From: Motacilla alba alba
Lineage: Eukaryota; Chordata; Aves; Passeriformes; Motacillidae
Assembly: GCF_015832195.1 (NCBI RefSeq)
Contig: NC_052027.1
Coordinates: forward strand, 16,922,149-16,986,148
Length of the DNA: 64,000 nt
Direction: 5' to 3'
In this document: positions 13,429 to 28,400 of the stretch, in pieces
Position numbering within the stretch: the first letter of the stretch is position 1
How the letters are laid out: every line of letters begins with the position of its first letter
Notes under the pieces: generated by a model
What the model was told of the DNA's origin: nothing
Seen by the model: the letters and a program-made list of their open reading frames with translations, nothing else
Database searches by the model: none
Program-made: the position numbers and the translations under genes

Positions 13429-16400
13429 CTGGTTGGCTTCCATGCATCCGATGGCCTCTTCCAAGAGTGAAAACTCCACGCAGACATAGCCATAGTCGTA
13501 ACCTGGGGACAGCATTTAAATACAGACGGGAGTCATGTTAGTGCCTTGTCATACAGAAAGCCACATTAAATAATCAATTTCCCTTTCCCTCCAATGACAA
13601 GCCCTCTAACCACCACCCCTCTACCTCAGAATGAAAAAGAAAGAAACCAGGGACTAGCTGGATGATGATTAACTGTGCAGTTTACCATGAACATTAACAG
13701 TAGTGTTCCCACTTTCCCTTACACAACCCAGTGACAGTCACACCCTTTCTTAGGGCAAGAAATAATTGCTTTGCTGTTTGTTTTTTCTAAGTCATAGTGA
13801 CTTTCCATTGCCAGTTTCACATGTTGTGCCACCTCGGAGGCAGCACTCTCCAAAGTAAGTGTTGATAAATCATTTTCAAGTACCTTGCTGCAGATGTATT
13901 TTACACAAATAGCCAGCATTTTAATTGGGCAATATTTCAGAAAGAACTAACACAATTCCTTTGCCTTTGCTATTTTTCTTTCAACACCTGCTTACTTTTT
14001 GAAGTCCAATCCCTTGCATTATGAAAAAGTGCAGCTGAGCAGGAACGAGAACTCCAACTTTCTCATTTTGGTATAGATATCACTGCACACGTAAGAGGGT
14101 GTGGGAGCTTTAAGTTTAGATTCAAGAAACTATAGAGCCTTTACTCTTCTCACTCCTTGGAAAGCTGTCATCTCCATCACTGCAGAAGGGATCCACTGAT
14201 TTAACTGTGTACTCCAGTTACCTGCACTGAAATATTATGTCCCAAAGTAAAGTGCAGGGTAAACACTACAGAATCTAAGACCAACTCAAGATCCATCCCT
14301 GATGTTGAAACTATCTCCAAGATCTCAAATGCTGAGGAACAGCCTAAAGTCACAACCTCACCCTTCAGATGTCAAGGCCACCACACTCCAAAACAGCACT
14401 TTCCAGATGATCATGGGCAGAGATGATCCTACGTGGGCATAAGCAGTGAGAGGGCTTGGCTCCCTCCTCCTGCTGCTCTTTTGGCTGGTTTGGAGCGAGA
14501 GGAAAGCTGGTCTGCATGTCATTTATGCCACTTTAGGCACCTAGCTGTCTTGGTGAGGAGTTTGTCTTCCCTTCTCCTAAAGACGCACATCTCAACTCCA
14601 GTATTTTCAACCCAGGTGCATATCTGGTTCCTACTGCTTCAGCCCCTCACCTTCCATGAAAAGCTAATTCCATGCATGCTTCTCTCAGGCAAGGCATTCC
14701 AGCCTCCTGGAAAACAGCCCCCATCTCCCTCAAGCCTCTGCCTAAGAACATTCGCTGCTCTCTCTAGTTTTTTTTCTCTCTCACTTTACCATCTCTGTAC
14801 TTTACCACATCAAAGACCCGACCACACAAAACTATTTCATCATCAAGCCCTACTGATTTTTTAAAATCTTTTTTCTTTATTCTGGGAGATCTTTGCATGC
14901 TGTTCTAACAACACAATCCTGACTTTGCACCTTTGCCTCTAATAACAAGACTCCAATTTGAATCTAGCACCTCTTCCACCTCATAGAGGAATTTATTCCC
15001 CTTTCCCATATTATTTTAGTCAATATAATTGTTCTAAATGGAAATTTATCAATCTGTGTGCTGTTCAGCTCAGTGGAAGATGCAGTCCAGCAGCACAACA
15101 TCTGTGGTGGAAGGCAGCTAAAGGCACTTGACACTCATACATCAAGTGGGCACCTGGAACTAGAGGTGTGGTTTCAGCTGGCAAAATTGACAGAACCAAA
15201 TTGATTCAGCTGTTCCCACAGCATCCATTCTGCTCTGCAGTACAGCCACACCGGATCACATTTTGAAAATGAAGGAGTTCTCCTCTGTGCAGAAGGCAGC
15301 TGCTCTCCAGAAGCAGTGCTGCCCCTTGCTGGGAGACTGCTCTGCATTCCGGGCAGACACCTCTGCTACTCCCTGCACAGTGTGCAGCCTCACGTGGTAC
15401 ATTTTAAAGCCTTACTTAAATCCAGAATTCTCGAGTCACTTCTTTCCCTTCTGTTTAGAGAAGGGCTGGATGAATGATATTTGTCAGCCCATAAGGCTCC
15501 TGATTCCCCTTCAGAGAGGATTTTTGAAAGCTTGCTGTAATCAGCAAGGCAAGATCAGAGCACAATCTTACTTCTATGAGGAGGAGACCTCATGAGAAAC
15601 ACAAAGCAAGATTGCAGAAGTTTTCATTCTATTTGCTCTGCAATAAGAGGACGCTTACATCCCAGTCCTCATGAAGGGAATGAGTAGTTTAGACATGGAT
15701 TTAATCCAGCGTGACACAACTGAGAGTGCAAGGCTGAATGTTATACAGAGATACAAAAGCTCAGACGCTTGGAGGAATATACGCCAGAGGATCATTCCAA
15801 GCATTACATGGAGACAGTTAAGGGGAAGCCCAGCACATTTCTCCTTCTGCACTTTCCCCTCCTCTGCTCTCCCCCACCTAACTCACAAACATAGCAGCAA
15901 TAACATGTACAAAAACAATAACCGTGGGCCCCATATCCTGCCAAAATGCACCTCCAGGCCAGATGCTCAGCTCTTGTGGTCGGCTCGCAGAGGGACGCAG
16001 CGTTCTGGAATTCACTACAAGCTGTCCTTGCACAGACAGCACCGAAGTAGTGATGCAAGAAGAGAGCAGCCTGGAGCCACTTGCTGAAAACCACTGCTGA
16101 AGACGTGTGGGGGCTTGACACTTTTCCCCTCCTCCAGATCCAGAGCTTTGCATGGATCTGACAAGCACACTCAGGATGTGAGAACTACGAAGTAACATCA
16201 GCCTGGGGCGGCACGCCACCCCTGCTCTGCCCCCCTGCCCCCAGCTCCTCCAGAGCATCCTTCCATTTTAGGCCATGGCAGGGAGGCAACTGAAATGGAA
16301 GCCTGTGGAACAATGGCACGACACCTTCAAAACGCAATGGCTGCTGATTTTTCCATCATCTGCAACACTCACATTACCCAGAGGAGGACACTTGAAACAA

Positions 16401-19400
16401 AACCAAGTGGCTCGAGGCTGGTTCTTAAGAGGGAGCAACTACAGAGGCTTCTGCCACCAACTGTTGTTGTGCCTCTTCCCTGCCTCCTCCATAGGGCTGG
16501 CTCAGCTCTGTGTAACAGCTGCTGAGCTTGGATATTTTTGTTTCTGAAGCCTTCACAAAGTTTGCCTGTCAGAATGCCAACAATTTAGGTGCTGTTACCA
16601 GAAGCAGAGCATGGGATTTTGATGGAGGAACAGGGCCAGGCACCTAATGGCAGGAACTGGCTCCATAGGCATCCCAAGGTAAGCAGTGCTCCCCTGTGAG
16701 TGAGAGCTCTTGGACACCCTCTGGTATTCTTCAGGCCATAGAAGTAAAACCAAAGCAATCAAACCAGCAAAGCAAAACCACTGCTAAAGAACAGTGTGGG
16801 GTTTTTGACTCAAAGAGGCCGAACTTCACAGGCAAGGTTTCACATGGAGATATAAATCCTGGCTTCTTCACCTGTTGATCAGTACAATACTACATTTTCA
16901 GGATGCACAAGAAATTAGAATGGAGCACTGATTTTCAGAAGTATGTATGATCAACATAAACTCTGACAAAAAGGCAAGAAATCCTTGTGTAGTATTTCCC
17001 CCATACAATCTCTGAGCACGCTGCAGCACAGCTACACCGTCCAAAAGATTTTTCCAACAGGAACACTTGAACTTGCCCAGATTTTGGCCCTAGCACAGCC
17101 ATAAAACACGCACGTCCTCATCTCCCCCTATGTTTTAGGTCAACTGTGTAAAAGGACTCTTGTACCTTATTTAGCTACTTCCTTTCAGCTGTGCAAGTCT
17201 ACAGTACCACAGGCTGTGTACGACAGATGAAATCAGAATGCAAGGAGAGCGTGCACATAGATTGCAGAGGACTTCTGCTTTCCCTTAAGTGCTTCTATGT
17301 ATACACAATCCTTTACGGATGCTCCCAAAGCATGCTTGCCTGTCTTCTGCACTGAAAATGGCACAAAAGCTTAATCCTTAGGAGCAGGGACACATTTAGA
17401 GCTCCAGGAAGCTGCTCTGTGAGCACTGGAATAAGGAACATTCTCCCTCTGAAACAGACGTGTCTTAGCAAAGTGAATTTTGACAGCAAATGGAGGGTCC
17501 CTGCTAGCATGCGATAGTTTGGCTAAAAATCCTGAAAGCCTGCCTTAAAATTACTGTTCTTTGGCTTCAGATATAGAGATCAAAGACTTGAGATTTAAAA
17601 TAAGTCTTGTCTCTATACAGACACAGTTTCTACCGAACAACTGACACATAGTAATGTGTTACTTCACCACAGTTTGTTATATCAAAGATCTAAATAAAGG
17701 AAAACCATAATGTTGTTCTCATAGGGGCTGTAAGCACTGTGAAGACAAAAAAAAATATCTCTGGAGTTTTAGAAGACCAAACGAAAAGATCCTGTAGTGA
17801 CAGCAGCCCTGTCTGTGCCAAAGCAAAGATAGTTTTGGAAAGAAGGCAGGATGGCAACATGACAAAGGCAGCCAATCCGAGAGGGGATGCAGCTTCTGGA
17901 TTCTAGGAATGAGTGCAGTCAGTTGTGCTCCTGCACGGCCCCAGCAAGCTTAGGGCAATAGGTCACCTCGCGTCCATGGAGAGCCATCACCCACCTTTGC
18001 AAAAACAGCTGTGACAAACCCCCAGCTGCTCTGGTGCAACACAAAGATGTTCCTTCTCCTCTGGGACAGGAAGAAGATGGTCTCCCATTAAAGTAACTCC
18101 ATGTACCAGCTCACCAAAGGACACTACACTAACCTGGGCAGCTGGGCTACCTGCCAGCATGGTGGAGGTCCCTGCATCTGCCAGGTGGGGCCAAGCAGTC
18201 TCAGGGCAGATGGATGCAATGCAGTCTCCTAGGCAGAGAGCTTCCCCACCACCACAACAACACTTGACTTGCGTTTTTTCCCCTAGGATATGACAGAACT
18301 ACCATAGAAAAAAAGCATTTGCAGTTCTGGAGACTTCTGGGATTCAGAGAAATGGCACATTAAAGCAGAGCCATGGCCAGCAGCTGAAGCAGGAGATTCT
18401 TGCTGCTTGTTCCCTCCAGAGACAGCTTGGCAGAGCAGGGTGCAGCTGAGGAAACACTCTACAGAGTTTCACCCATGCTAGAGAAGAAAGTTCTGTTACT
18501 CCAAGGGCAGCTCCAGCATAAAGTATGGAGTGACTATGAAGTACTTCTACATCCCTGAAGGAATCTGTGGTCTCACACACTGACCTTTTGGGAGCTCAGG
18601 TAATGGAGACAGGGATTGTGCACCCTGTTCTCAGAGAATCTGCCATCTGTGATTGAAAGGAAGATCTACCTCATGAGTGGGAGATTTTGGCAATGTGCCC
18701 ATGACCCCACGCACAAGATTTGCCTGTTTCCTCCAAGGAAAGATGCAGATGTAGGTCTGTTATTTTATTCACTCATACCAGAGTGAATAATACTGGAGAA
18801 CACAGGGCTTTCTCTGGATCTCTGTGCTATTACACTGGGCTACTATTAGGAGGCATCATACACTCAATGCTTCCAGGAAAACAGAAGCTCCTGGACATGC
18901 TCAGGAATGGCTGTACCTGTGTTTACTCAGCAGGCACTGCCTTTGAGTGAAGATGGGTACCATAGTGCCTTCCGTGGCGGGCAGAGGAAATAAATCTGTC
19001 CAGCCAGTCTGAAAAGCTGGAGGGCACCCCCGCAGCACGGCAGGGACAGCAGCAATCCATATCTATGCTACCACTGAAGCCAAAATCATGAGCTCTCTCA
19101 ATACCAGCTGGTGGATTCTGAGTATCCATAAATTTGTCAGATCTCTTTACTGCACAGATAAATTGGTCTTCAGAGCTACTAAAGCTGAAGAGCTATACTA
19201 GAATAAACAGGACAATCTGCAACAAGCCATATCCCCAGTCCCTTTCAAAGGCTGAGCATTTACAAGCCACACCTGCTGCTGGGAAAAGGCCTGTCACTTC
19301 CTGCCGTCCCTCTGTGTAAAGTACACTCTCACACACTCATTCATGACAGAGAACAATGAAACCACAGGAAATGTAACAGAGCTGTATTCTGAAAGAGCAC

Positions 19401-22400
19401 TACAATCCATTCTCCTTCCTCCATCCTGGAGAACAAGACACAGAAAGGACCTGCCTGAGACAACCTCAAAGGTGGACACCAGCAGCTCCATAAACAACAG
19501 AAACTACTACAGTCAGAGCCCCAAATGGTTGTCAACCCTTCTTGGCCCAAGGAGGATAGCTTACACACAGCACAAAGGAGAGGAGAGAAAAAACCCCAGG
19601 GCTAAAATTGTACACACTGTAGTTTTATTAAAGACAAAGTATCACATTATGTTTGTACAGAACCTAGAATCTAAGGAATGTTGGGGCTTTCACTAGACTC
19701 CATGAGAGAGGACTGTGAGCCGCATACCTGGGAAGATGTTCCACCCAGGAACTTGGTTTTAAAGTGCTGCTAATGTGAACCTGGTCTCCAGGATATATGA
19801 CTCGTCATCTTAGCACAAAGTAATCAAGGTAACGTCAGTACACCATGCAAAGCCTTGAAGTTTTGCTCCAGACATGCAAAAGGAATGAGCACCTTTGCAA
19901 AAATGGATTCTGCATGTCAAAAAGGCCGTGAGCATGTTTTCTTGATGGATGTGTTTTGCTGCCTTTTTGGAATAGGCCTTATAACCCTGAACCAAGGTTG
20001 ATCACCATCACAAACACTTAGACCAGATTTGTACTTCCTATTTCCCAAGCCACCACATCACAGATAAATAAAGAGGAGCAAGAACACCTTTTGCTCCCAA
20101 GAGACAATGCACTAGTGCCCCGAAACCAGGCAAGGTAAGCCAAAAGCCTACTGCCCACACAGCTGGGAAAACTGGCAAGGACTGCTATTGATGACCATGG
20201 ACTAATTCCAGCTAAGTGTATTTTTTGGTTCTTGGCACACTATTCTAGCTACAAGCTAGACTCAATTGGTTCAGGCAGATCAGTGCTGAAGATATTTCCA
20301 CAAGCCCTGGCAGGTGAGCCCTGCAGTCTGCAGAACTCTGCTGATCACTGGGGGATCTGATCACACCTCAAGAGGAAACTCTTTGTGTGCTACAGGATCT
20401 CCTGAGCTCAGGGATGGTCACCTCAGCCCTCAGCAAGTGCCTGAGGCTGCAGACTGGGCCGCACAACCTTCACTGTGCAAGCACTAAGCACAGCAACAGG
20501 AGATTATTCATCCTGTGGTGCATCAGCACCAGCCTTCATGGTGAACCAAGCTGCCCTCTGCATAATTAGCACAACAGGCCAGATGCCCCTGTGCACCACA
20601 GCATGTGCTAGAGCCATCCCACAGCAAACCCAAGAATCCAAGTCCTTGTGGCACCTAGTCCTCATCTAACTCCAGAGGGTTGGTGCCAAGCCCTCTATAT
20701 GGGGAAGCCACCAGCTCACCACAAATCCACACTCTGGAAGGGTTACTTCCTGGGCACTGCATCACTCCAGAAATGAAATAAAAAGGTTTCTGTTTGGCAC
20801 AGCTCCAGAAACAACCCCTCCCCCTGCAGAGGAGCAGCTCACCTCCCCAGTCTCACTAAAGCTCAGAGCTGCAGCACGACGGCACCTGTAGCAGGAGCAG
20901 CACCTTGCCAGCATTTCTGGCCCCCAAGAGCAGCCCTACCCAAACACCACCCACAGCAAGGAAGCTAAAACCCTCTTATATGTGGGCCTGACAAATGCAC
21001 AGCCAGGTCTCCTCAAGGGAAAGGTGATGTCACTGCCTTGGAACGCACTCCAGCCATGGAAAATGGAGAACTTATCCCTACTGAGAGAGGTGCACCAATT
21101 TAAAAATAAAAATTAAAATTTAAAAAAAGAAAATCTGCACCAATTTTTCCATTATGAGCTGGAAATTTCTGGACTCTTAAGATTATGAGTTTTAGCAAAA
21201 TAGAACACTGAAAAATACAATTCTGAATTCCAGAGGCTTCCTGATATATTCCTGAAACCAATGATTCACTGTTGTGATATACAAGATAGACTGCACTTGG
21301 AGGGGGAAAAAAAAGCAGCACCTTTTAAAGATTTATCTAAGGGGCTTATTAATATTTAACAGGGCACCAATGCGGCAGAGCTTAGAGAGAACAAGCAAGA
21401 TAATCCAGTTTCTTGTAGGACTTGGCCGAGGCAATTTTAAGTTTAACACAGGGAGGGATAAGGGAAGCAGTTCAAGCACCACATAAAGGGCTGGTCTGGA
21501 GAAATGAAACAAAACATGAATGCAGGGGCAAGAAGGTGGCTGAGCAAGCAATAAAGTACATTTAGTGGCAATAATACCTGCTAGAACAAAAGCTTTTCAA
21601 AATGGAGCAGGCAGCTGCCATAAAGCAGCTCATGTTTTCAGGTGACACTACATTTCTTGGGTGTTCCTTCACCCCAGGAAGGAGCCTGTCCTTTAGCAGG
21701 AGTCACCTGTGTCCATGTGGACATTGCTCCGGCCCCACTGCTGTTCTACCTGCTCCAGGCATTCCCGTTCCACAGGTGCTTTGCTCCTCAGGGGTGCTGC
21801 ACTGTGTTCCCACATACACACTCAGGGTTCAAAAGCGAGTATTTGCAAGGGTCAAAATAGGGTTAAACCCCCAAATCTCCCAATTTCTGAAGCGCTGCAC
21901 TAATTCAGAGAGTACACAGAGGGGCTGGGGTAGATCTCACTGCTCCTGCTGACTAGAATCCAGCTCACCTGGTCTCTCCAGGTCCACTTCAGAGCTCCTC
22001 TCCGCCCTAGTGAGAGTCCATTCCCCACCAGGCTCTCCCAGCCCAGCGAAAATTCTTTTCAGTTCCCCAGATGGGCTTATGGAGTGAACTAGAAAAGTCT
22101 TGTGGGCTGCCAGCCATTTCTCAGCCTCACTTTCCCTGAACAGCATTCACAGCTGCTGGTACCAACACTAACAGAAATCCTGGCTGGAAAACACATGTTC
22201 CAAGCTTGTCCCACTGCATGCTGCATCCAGGAGAACAATTTGAACAGAAGGCTCACTGTGGCTTGTGCTTTCACTTATTACTTTGGACACCACTGCAGTA
22301 TCCTTTAAGATAAGCAGCCCTTTAAGATAAGGCTGGCTCCATGTGCTTCTTTCTCCGGGGCACACGTCAGTGACTAAGCCAGAGTTCTGTGCATATCAGA

Positions 22401-25400
22401 CCCTCAAGATGAGATCTCAGGCTTATGTCTGACATTACTCAGGGAAGTAGAAATAAAGCCTGATGAAAATCAGGCAGGAGGTAAGTTTAAAATATGATCA
22501 AAATGAAAACCAGGGCAAGGTGTGTTCGTGTTAGACTCCTCAAAGGTCAAAGGTGTCAGCTTCAAGTTCCTGGCAGTCAGCACTGAGGCAGGAGCATGGA
22601 CAGTAAAAGGAGGAAGAGAGACCCCATTCCATGAGCAGCCAGTGTTGTCACACACTGCACTAACACCTCCAAGGAGGGGACACCACAGTGTAAAGCCACA
22701 TGAAAGCCCTGAGCCCAGCAAGCAGAGACAAGCACCTCCAGATGGGATGGGGGAGCTCACGACCCCTTCCTAGAGAGCTGCTGACAAGTCATCACCACGG
22801 GCATCCACAGGGGCAGTGGGACATCCATGCTCTGCCTCCACACAAGGCTCCAGGACATACTGCACACCAAAGGAGCTGATAGTCTTTGAGAAGGCTCCAC
22901 AGTCACCTCAAGGCTTGTTCTTTGCAAAGATTAATTGGACAGACATGACCAAACACAGTTGAGAACGCAAGCTGAAAGATTTAATATAGTTATTGCTGCC
23001 AAGGCTTACACATCACATTGGAAGAAGCCCTCCTCCCCCCAGAAATGGATTTGGCACTTTCAGCCTGAATGTACAGGCATCAACTCAAAAATCCCACTGA
23101 TAGAAATTACAAGTTAATGTCTTTTAGGGTAATACTATAAAGTCTGACTTTGACATTTTATCATTGAAAATATCTGCCTCTTTGATTTAAATAGAATTAC
23201 TATGCCACTTCTTAAGGTCTCTCACTGCCTTGTTTAAAATCTAGCCATCATTTCAGTTTGTGGGCTTCAGAGACAAAATAATCTAAAGAATCAACAGCTT
23301 GAATGCATACCAAAATCACACCAGGTATATTAAGAACAGAGTTCCATTCTCAGCACAGCCTTCAGTGAAAATAGACATTCCTTCGCACATACAGGGTATG
23401 TAAAAAAAAGGGGCTTTATAAAGAAATTGAGCTGCTTGTTCCAAGAAAAACCAACCATATCTTTTTCCCCAAACCAGAAAGAGTTTTGTAAAAGATCATA
23501 CAGTGGAATCATTACACTGAAGCTGCTGAGATAAGCTTTATGATAAGCATTATCGTTTTGAGAAACTGATCCAAACCTCACTTATTTTGAGTTAATTGCG
23601 TGTTATTTGTTACGGCTGTTATTGTTCCCCCCACAGCTGCAGGCATTCTTCTCTCAAACATACTCAACATGCATACTCATGATTAATGTTATTTTTAACA
23701 TTTCTGGACAGCACTCAAAAATATATACCCACACAGACTGGCTTAGCACGTGCTCCTGTGAGCCAGGCTGCCATCGTCCCACCGAGCCGATACAGCAGTG
23801 CAGGTCCATCCCAGAGACATCACTGATCCAAAAGGTTTGCTTTTAATTCTTATGGATATTTACATACACACCCCATCACAAAAGCATTGTTTAGCCCATG
23901 ACTGGCCTCTAGTTTCAGAGGTTTAGCTTTTCAGAAGTTAATATTAATTCAATTCTATAAACTTCTCTAGGAGGAGCCAATGTGAAAACCTGGATTAATT
24001 TTACTACAGCTTCTGGTTACCCACTTTCTAAAAGGAGTATTCACAATGCAGGAAGCTTTTATTGCCCTAGACACATCCATCTTGTGCAAGAAGGATCAGA
24101 GAGCTGTTTAAATGCAGCCTCAGGACACAGTGCAAAACAAAGACTTTGGAGCCTCCACGTAACCTGGAACAAAGCTACGCCGCTTGAATGACTGATGTTG
24201 ACTGGACAGGGTTAAACAACAGCTTTACACAGCTCACAAAACACGAGCTAATTTTAACTTCATTCTTTGCCTCCCCACAATTGCCAGAAAAACTTTTTTA
24301 AAAGCCAGCTTTGCAGCTGAAGAGACAGCCTGGAACAGAATGCAGCTTTTGGAGAGACAGCAGAAAACTGCAGCCCTCGCATCACATGTGACCACCCGCA
24401 GACACCGGAGCTTCTGCACATAACTTCAGACACTGCGCCTCATCCTGAGCAGCCTTTGAAACAGGGAAGGGGAAGGAAGAAACAGCAGCTCTCTAATGAG
24501 GGCAGTAAGTCCTAATAATGTACATGGGAAGAGACTTACAAAGAAATTTCCAGTTCAAGTTGATTTATTACTGAAGAGACATGTTTCAGAAAGAAAAAAA
24601 AAACCCAAAACAACTGACAAATCTCACCAGCACAGGCAAGAAAGGAGCATGTTGCAATTATTGTGTTGCAGTCAGTGCTGTGCGGGTGACGATAGCAATA
24701 CTGAAATATGCTTAGGAAAGAGGAAAGGAAGCAAGAAAGACTAACTGTGCCCCTTAAGCCCTGCTTGTTAGGCCAGATTACGTGACACAGGGATGTTCTT
24801 TAGTTCAAAGGTTCCTGAGAAGGTTGTGAAATCTCCTTTGACAGCTTCCAGAAACAAAAATACACAAATACCCCACTGCCCCAGTTTCTCAACACATTGG
24901 AAGCCTTTACATAATGTATTGACACCAAGAATTCCAGCAGCTTCACGTACAACTCATACTGAAAATATGAAAAAGCACTGATGAATGTAGAAGCCTCTGC
25001 TCTCCTAGGTTTAAAAATAAAATTAAAATACAATACCAGTTTCCAGGTATTTCCTACTAGTATTATCCACACCAGTCCCCAGGACTCACCCTTCCTACCA
25101 TCGCACATCTTTGTTCCAGTACAACTCTTTCACAAAGCAGCCTTGTAAAATATTTCTTTCTTCAGAATCCTATGCACACTGATCAGAAGTACAGCAGAAC
25201 TTTATTCTTTGAATGAGGAAGAACATCCAGACCCAGTATTTGGATATCTGCTTGTAAAACTTACTTTGTCTTTTTATTTAACCTGTCTTCGTACCTAAGC
25301 AGGGCACCAGTTTCAGGTTACTGAAGGAGAAATGTTAGGATGGAACAGGTTTCCAGAGGACACTATTTGTGCAGCATTTGTTCCACAGTAAGACCACCTC

Positions 25401-28400
25401 AGAAACAAGATTTAGAACATTCCAAAAGGATTTAGTAATAGTTAAAAAAAAAAAAAAAAACTATGGAAAAATTAACCTGCTGTCCCATGGCTTTACTCTT
25501 GATAGCTATTAGAACAGCCTTAGTGCTCTTCCTGCTGCTCCTACACCTCTCCAGAGGCAGCTGGACACATGCGTTACCTCTGAGGCAGCAGAGAGTATAC
25601 CCATCAATTTTGAGGCCAAGAGGACAAACTACAAAATTCAGAGAGCATTTTCATTAAAAAATACCTGCAATTAGGGCATGTAAGACTTTAACCAAATTGC
25701 CTAAGAGGATATTGGTGTAAAAAATACCCTGTTGTCACCTTGAAACTAGAAGCACTGGAAAAGTATTCTCACCTGAGCTGTAATCTTTCAGTCGCAGGTC
25801 CTTCACAGGTGTCCCATCAGGCCCTCGGAAAGCATTGAGGATCTACAGAAAAAACAAGATCCACTTCATCTCCAAAATCAAACCTCCAAACCCAAGGTAC
25901 TTGCCAATGCACATTTCTGTCTCTCCAAGAGTTCTATTCTTTCTAGGTTACGGCTGTTACAAACTGACACACTTTCCAGCAGCACCTGAGAATTAAGTTC
26001 CAGCCGCACCTGAGAATTGTTACCGAGTTTTCAAAGTATTTTTGGGTTTTGTTTGAAGAAGTGAGCACCATTTACACCACAATTCAACTGTACAAAGGTT
26101 TATTACACTGGTTTCAGCCAGGCTGTTCAACTCAGATCCTTATTTAAGGTCAAAGGTGTCCTACTGCCTTTAAGAAAATCAAAGTACAAGGGCAACTGTT
26201 CTGAGTCTTATCATCCTCTGAAGGACAAAGTTCCTCCCGTGAGTGCTCCTTTATCAAGCCTCAGAAGATGATCACTACAGCTAACCTTAGCAAAAACTGC
26301 TGCATGTAGGGATTCTCATGCCTGGAACCATCACCAAATAAACAAAAAAACCCAAAACTGAATTCCTAATTCACAGGAAATGGAGCTTTCACCATGTAGC
26401 CTACATAATTTTATGGGGTTTTTTTTACAAAAACCAGCAGGAAAAGCAGATATCTTTTCTATCTTTGTAAGATCTCATTTAAGCAATTTCAAGTAACTAA
26501 GAACAAACAAGTTCACTTAGACACTACTTGTCTTCTGAGCCCAAAATAGTAGTAACAATATTTGGTATATATAAAGCAGTGATGAAGTAAGGCATGTTGC
26601 AGAGTCTGGAGTCAAGGCTTCTAGCTATCAACACCCCACATGCAACCACAGGAAAACTCATCACTTCTAGAATGCCCCAAAACCCAGAATAATCAGATAA
26701 CAGGTAACATTGCAGTGACTTCTAAATCTGGATTTTCCCCTGAGGAAATGACAGACCATCTGATCCGCATTAACCAGACTTAAAAGTGGTACTTTAGAAA
26801 CCCTCAAGAGAAGTTTCTGGATGAGAAACATCCCACTTACATCATCCTTTGTGGCAGTTTCAGGCACTCCTCCGAGTCGAATGAGCTTGCTTGGCTTCAC
26901 ATATTTGGGGCAGGTCCGGTAATCTTGGTCCTTGAATTCATACAATCAAGATGGTTTTACAAATGAGAGATGCTGGCTCACAAGATACACAAGCAGTAGC
27001 AAAATAAAGCAGGGGAAAATTCAAAGGCAAAAGCCTATAAGCAGCCTTTGAAAAAAGTTCTAACCCCTGTTGGAGATTCAGGGAGCTCTGGAGAAGCTCT
27101 TCACGTGCTCACTGAGTTGTATAGTAAGATCTAGCTCCAGGAAAATAAAATGGGCAAATCATATCTCTCTGCTTTCCAGCAGTGCGAGATTCAAATTCAA
27201 CAGCAGTTATTCAAATTCAATAGAAGTTGATTACTCAGTAGTTACCACTACCTTCAGGCTTCCAAGATAACTCTGAAGGAAAACAAGTATATATGAGATA
27301 GCAGTACACAGACCCACCCAAGGCAGGAGCTTCTCCCTGATACTGCTCACAAGCAACATCCAGGGCAAAACAACAAAATAAGTTTATTTGTAACCACTTC
27401 CCTCAACACCCTCTGTCTGGCCATTTTCAACTTGGGGACATCTGGAACCAAATCTGGTTCTACACATTTAGCAATTCTCACTTGCTAAACTGCACTTCTC
27501 TTGGGAAGTGTTTCTGAGATAGAAAGGGTGCCCATTAAATAATCTGGAGCAGGGAATAATCTCAGAGAAGGATGGTGAATTAGAATAGAACTGCAGTGAT
27601 GGGATATGGATGAAGACTCATTCCCAACTCCTTCCATTCTTTGGCCAACACATATTTGACAGAGATATCAATTGACAAAAACACCTACCTGAAGGTTCTT
27701 ATAGGGCCTCGAATCTTTGTTGGGTTTTCCTTCTGCAAAGGACTTGCCATGTTCATAATCAAACATTTGATGCCCCGGCAGCCGGTGATCCACATCACGA
27801 TATTCCATGTTCCGGTAGTCTGTATCTTGCCTCCCAAGGAAATCCAGATCACCTTCACCCTTTAACCCAAGATCAGAATCGGGTCTTTGCTGCTCCCCCC
27901 CAGAAAGCTGCTGCTGTTGCTGCTTGTTAGCAAGGGTCTGAGGTTGCTCCTCTTGGTCCTGAAGAGTAGGAAGAGGTCCGCAGCTATTTTGGAAATTGTG
28001 CGAAGTGTCATCTTCAAGACCCAGTCCCAGGGATTCCTCTTCTCTGGCTGGTGCTTCCGAGTGTTGAAATTCTCCTTTTTGGCTACCAAAGGGACTCCTA
28101 TCTAGACTAAGTGCAGACTCATCTCTTTTGCTGGTGCTTAAACCAGAGCCCTCTCTTTCTGCTAAAGGTACAGTAGATTGGTTGTGTCTAAAATCTACAA
28201 GGCTTTGATCCACAGGAGGCATTTCCCTATCTGAAAAGTCCATGGGAGGAGCCACATCTCTGCTCCTAAAATCCTGATCAGATCGGGATCTGTGCCTATT
28301 TCTGAAGTCTGACGATGGTGCGTTCCTGTTTCTGAAGTCCAGATCGGAGGTGCCCACACCCCTGAAGTCCAAATCAGGTACATCCCTATTTCTGAAGTCG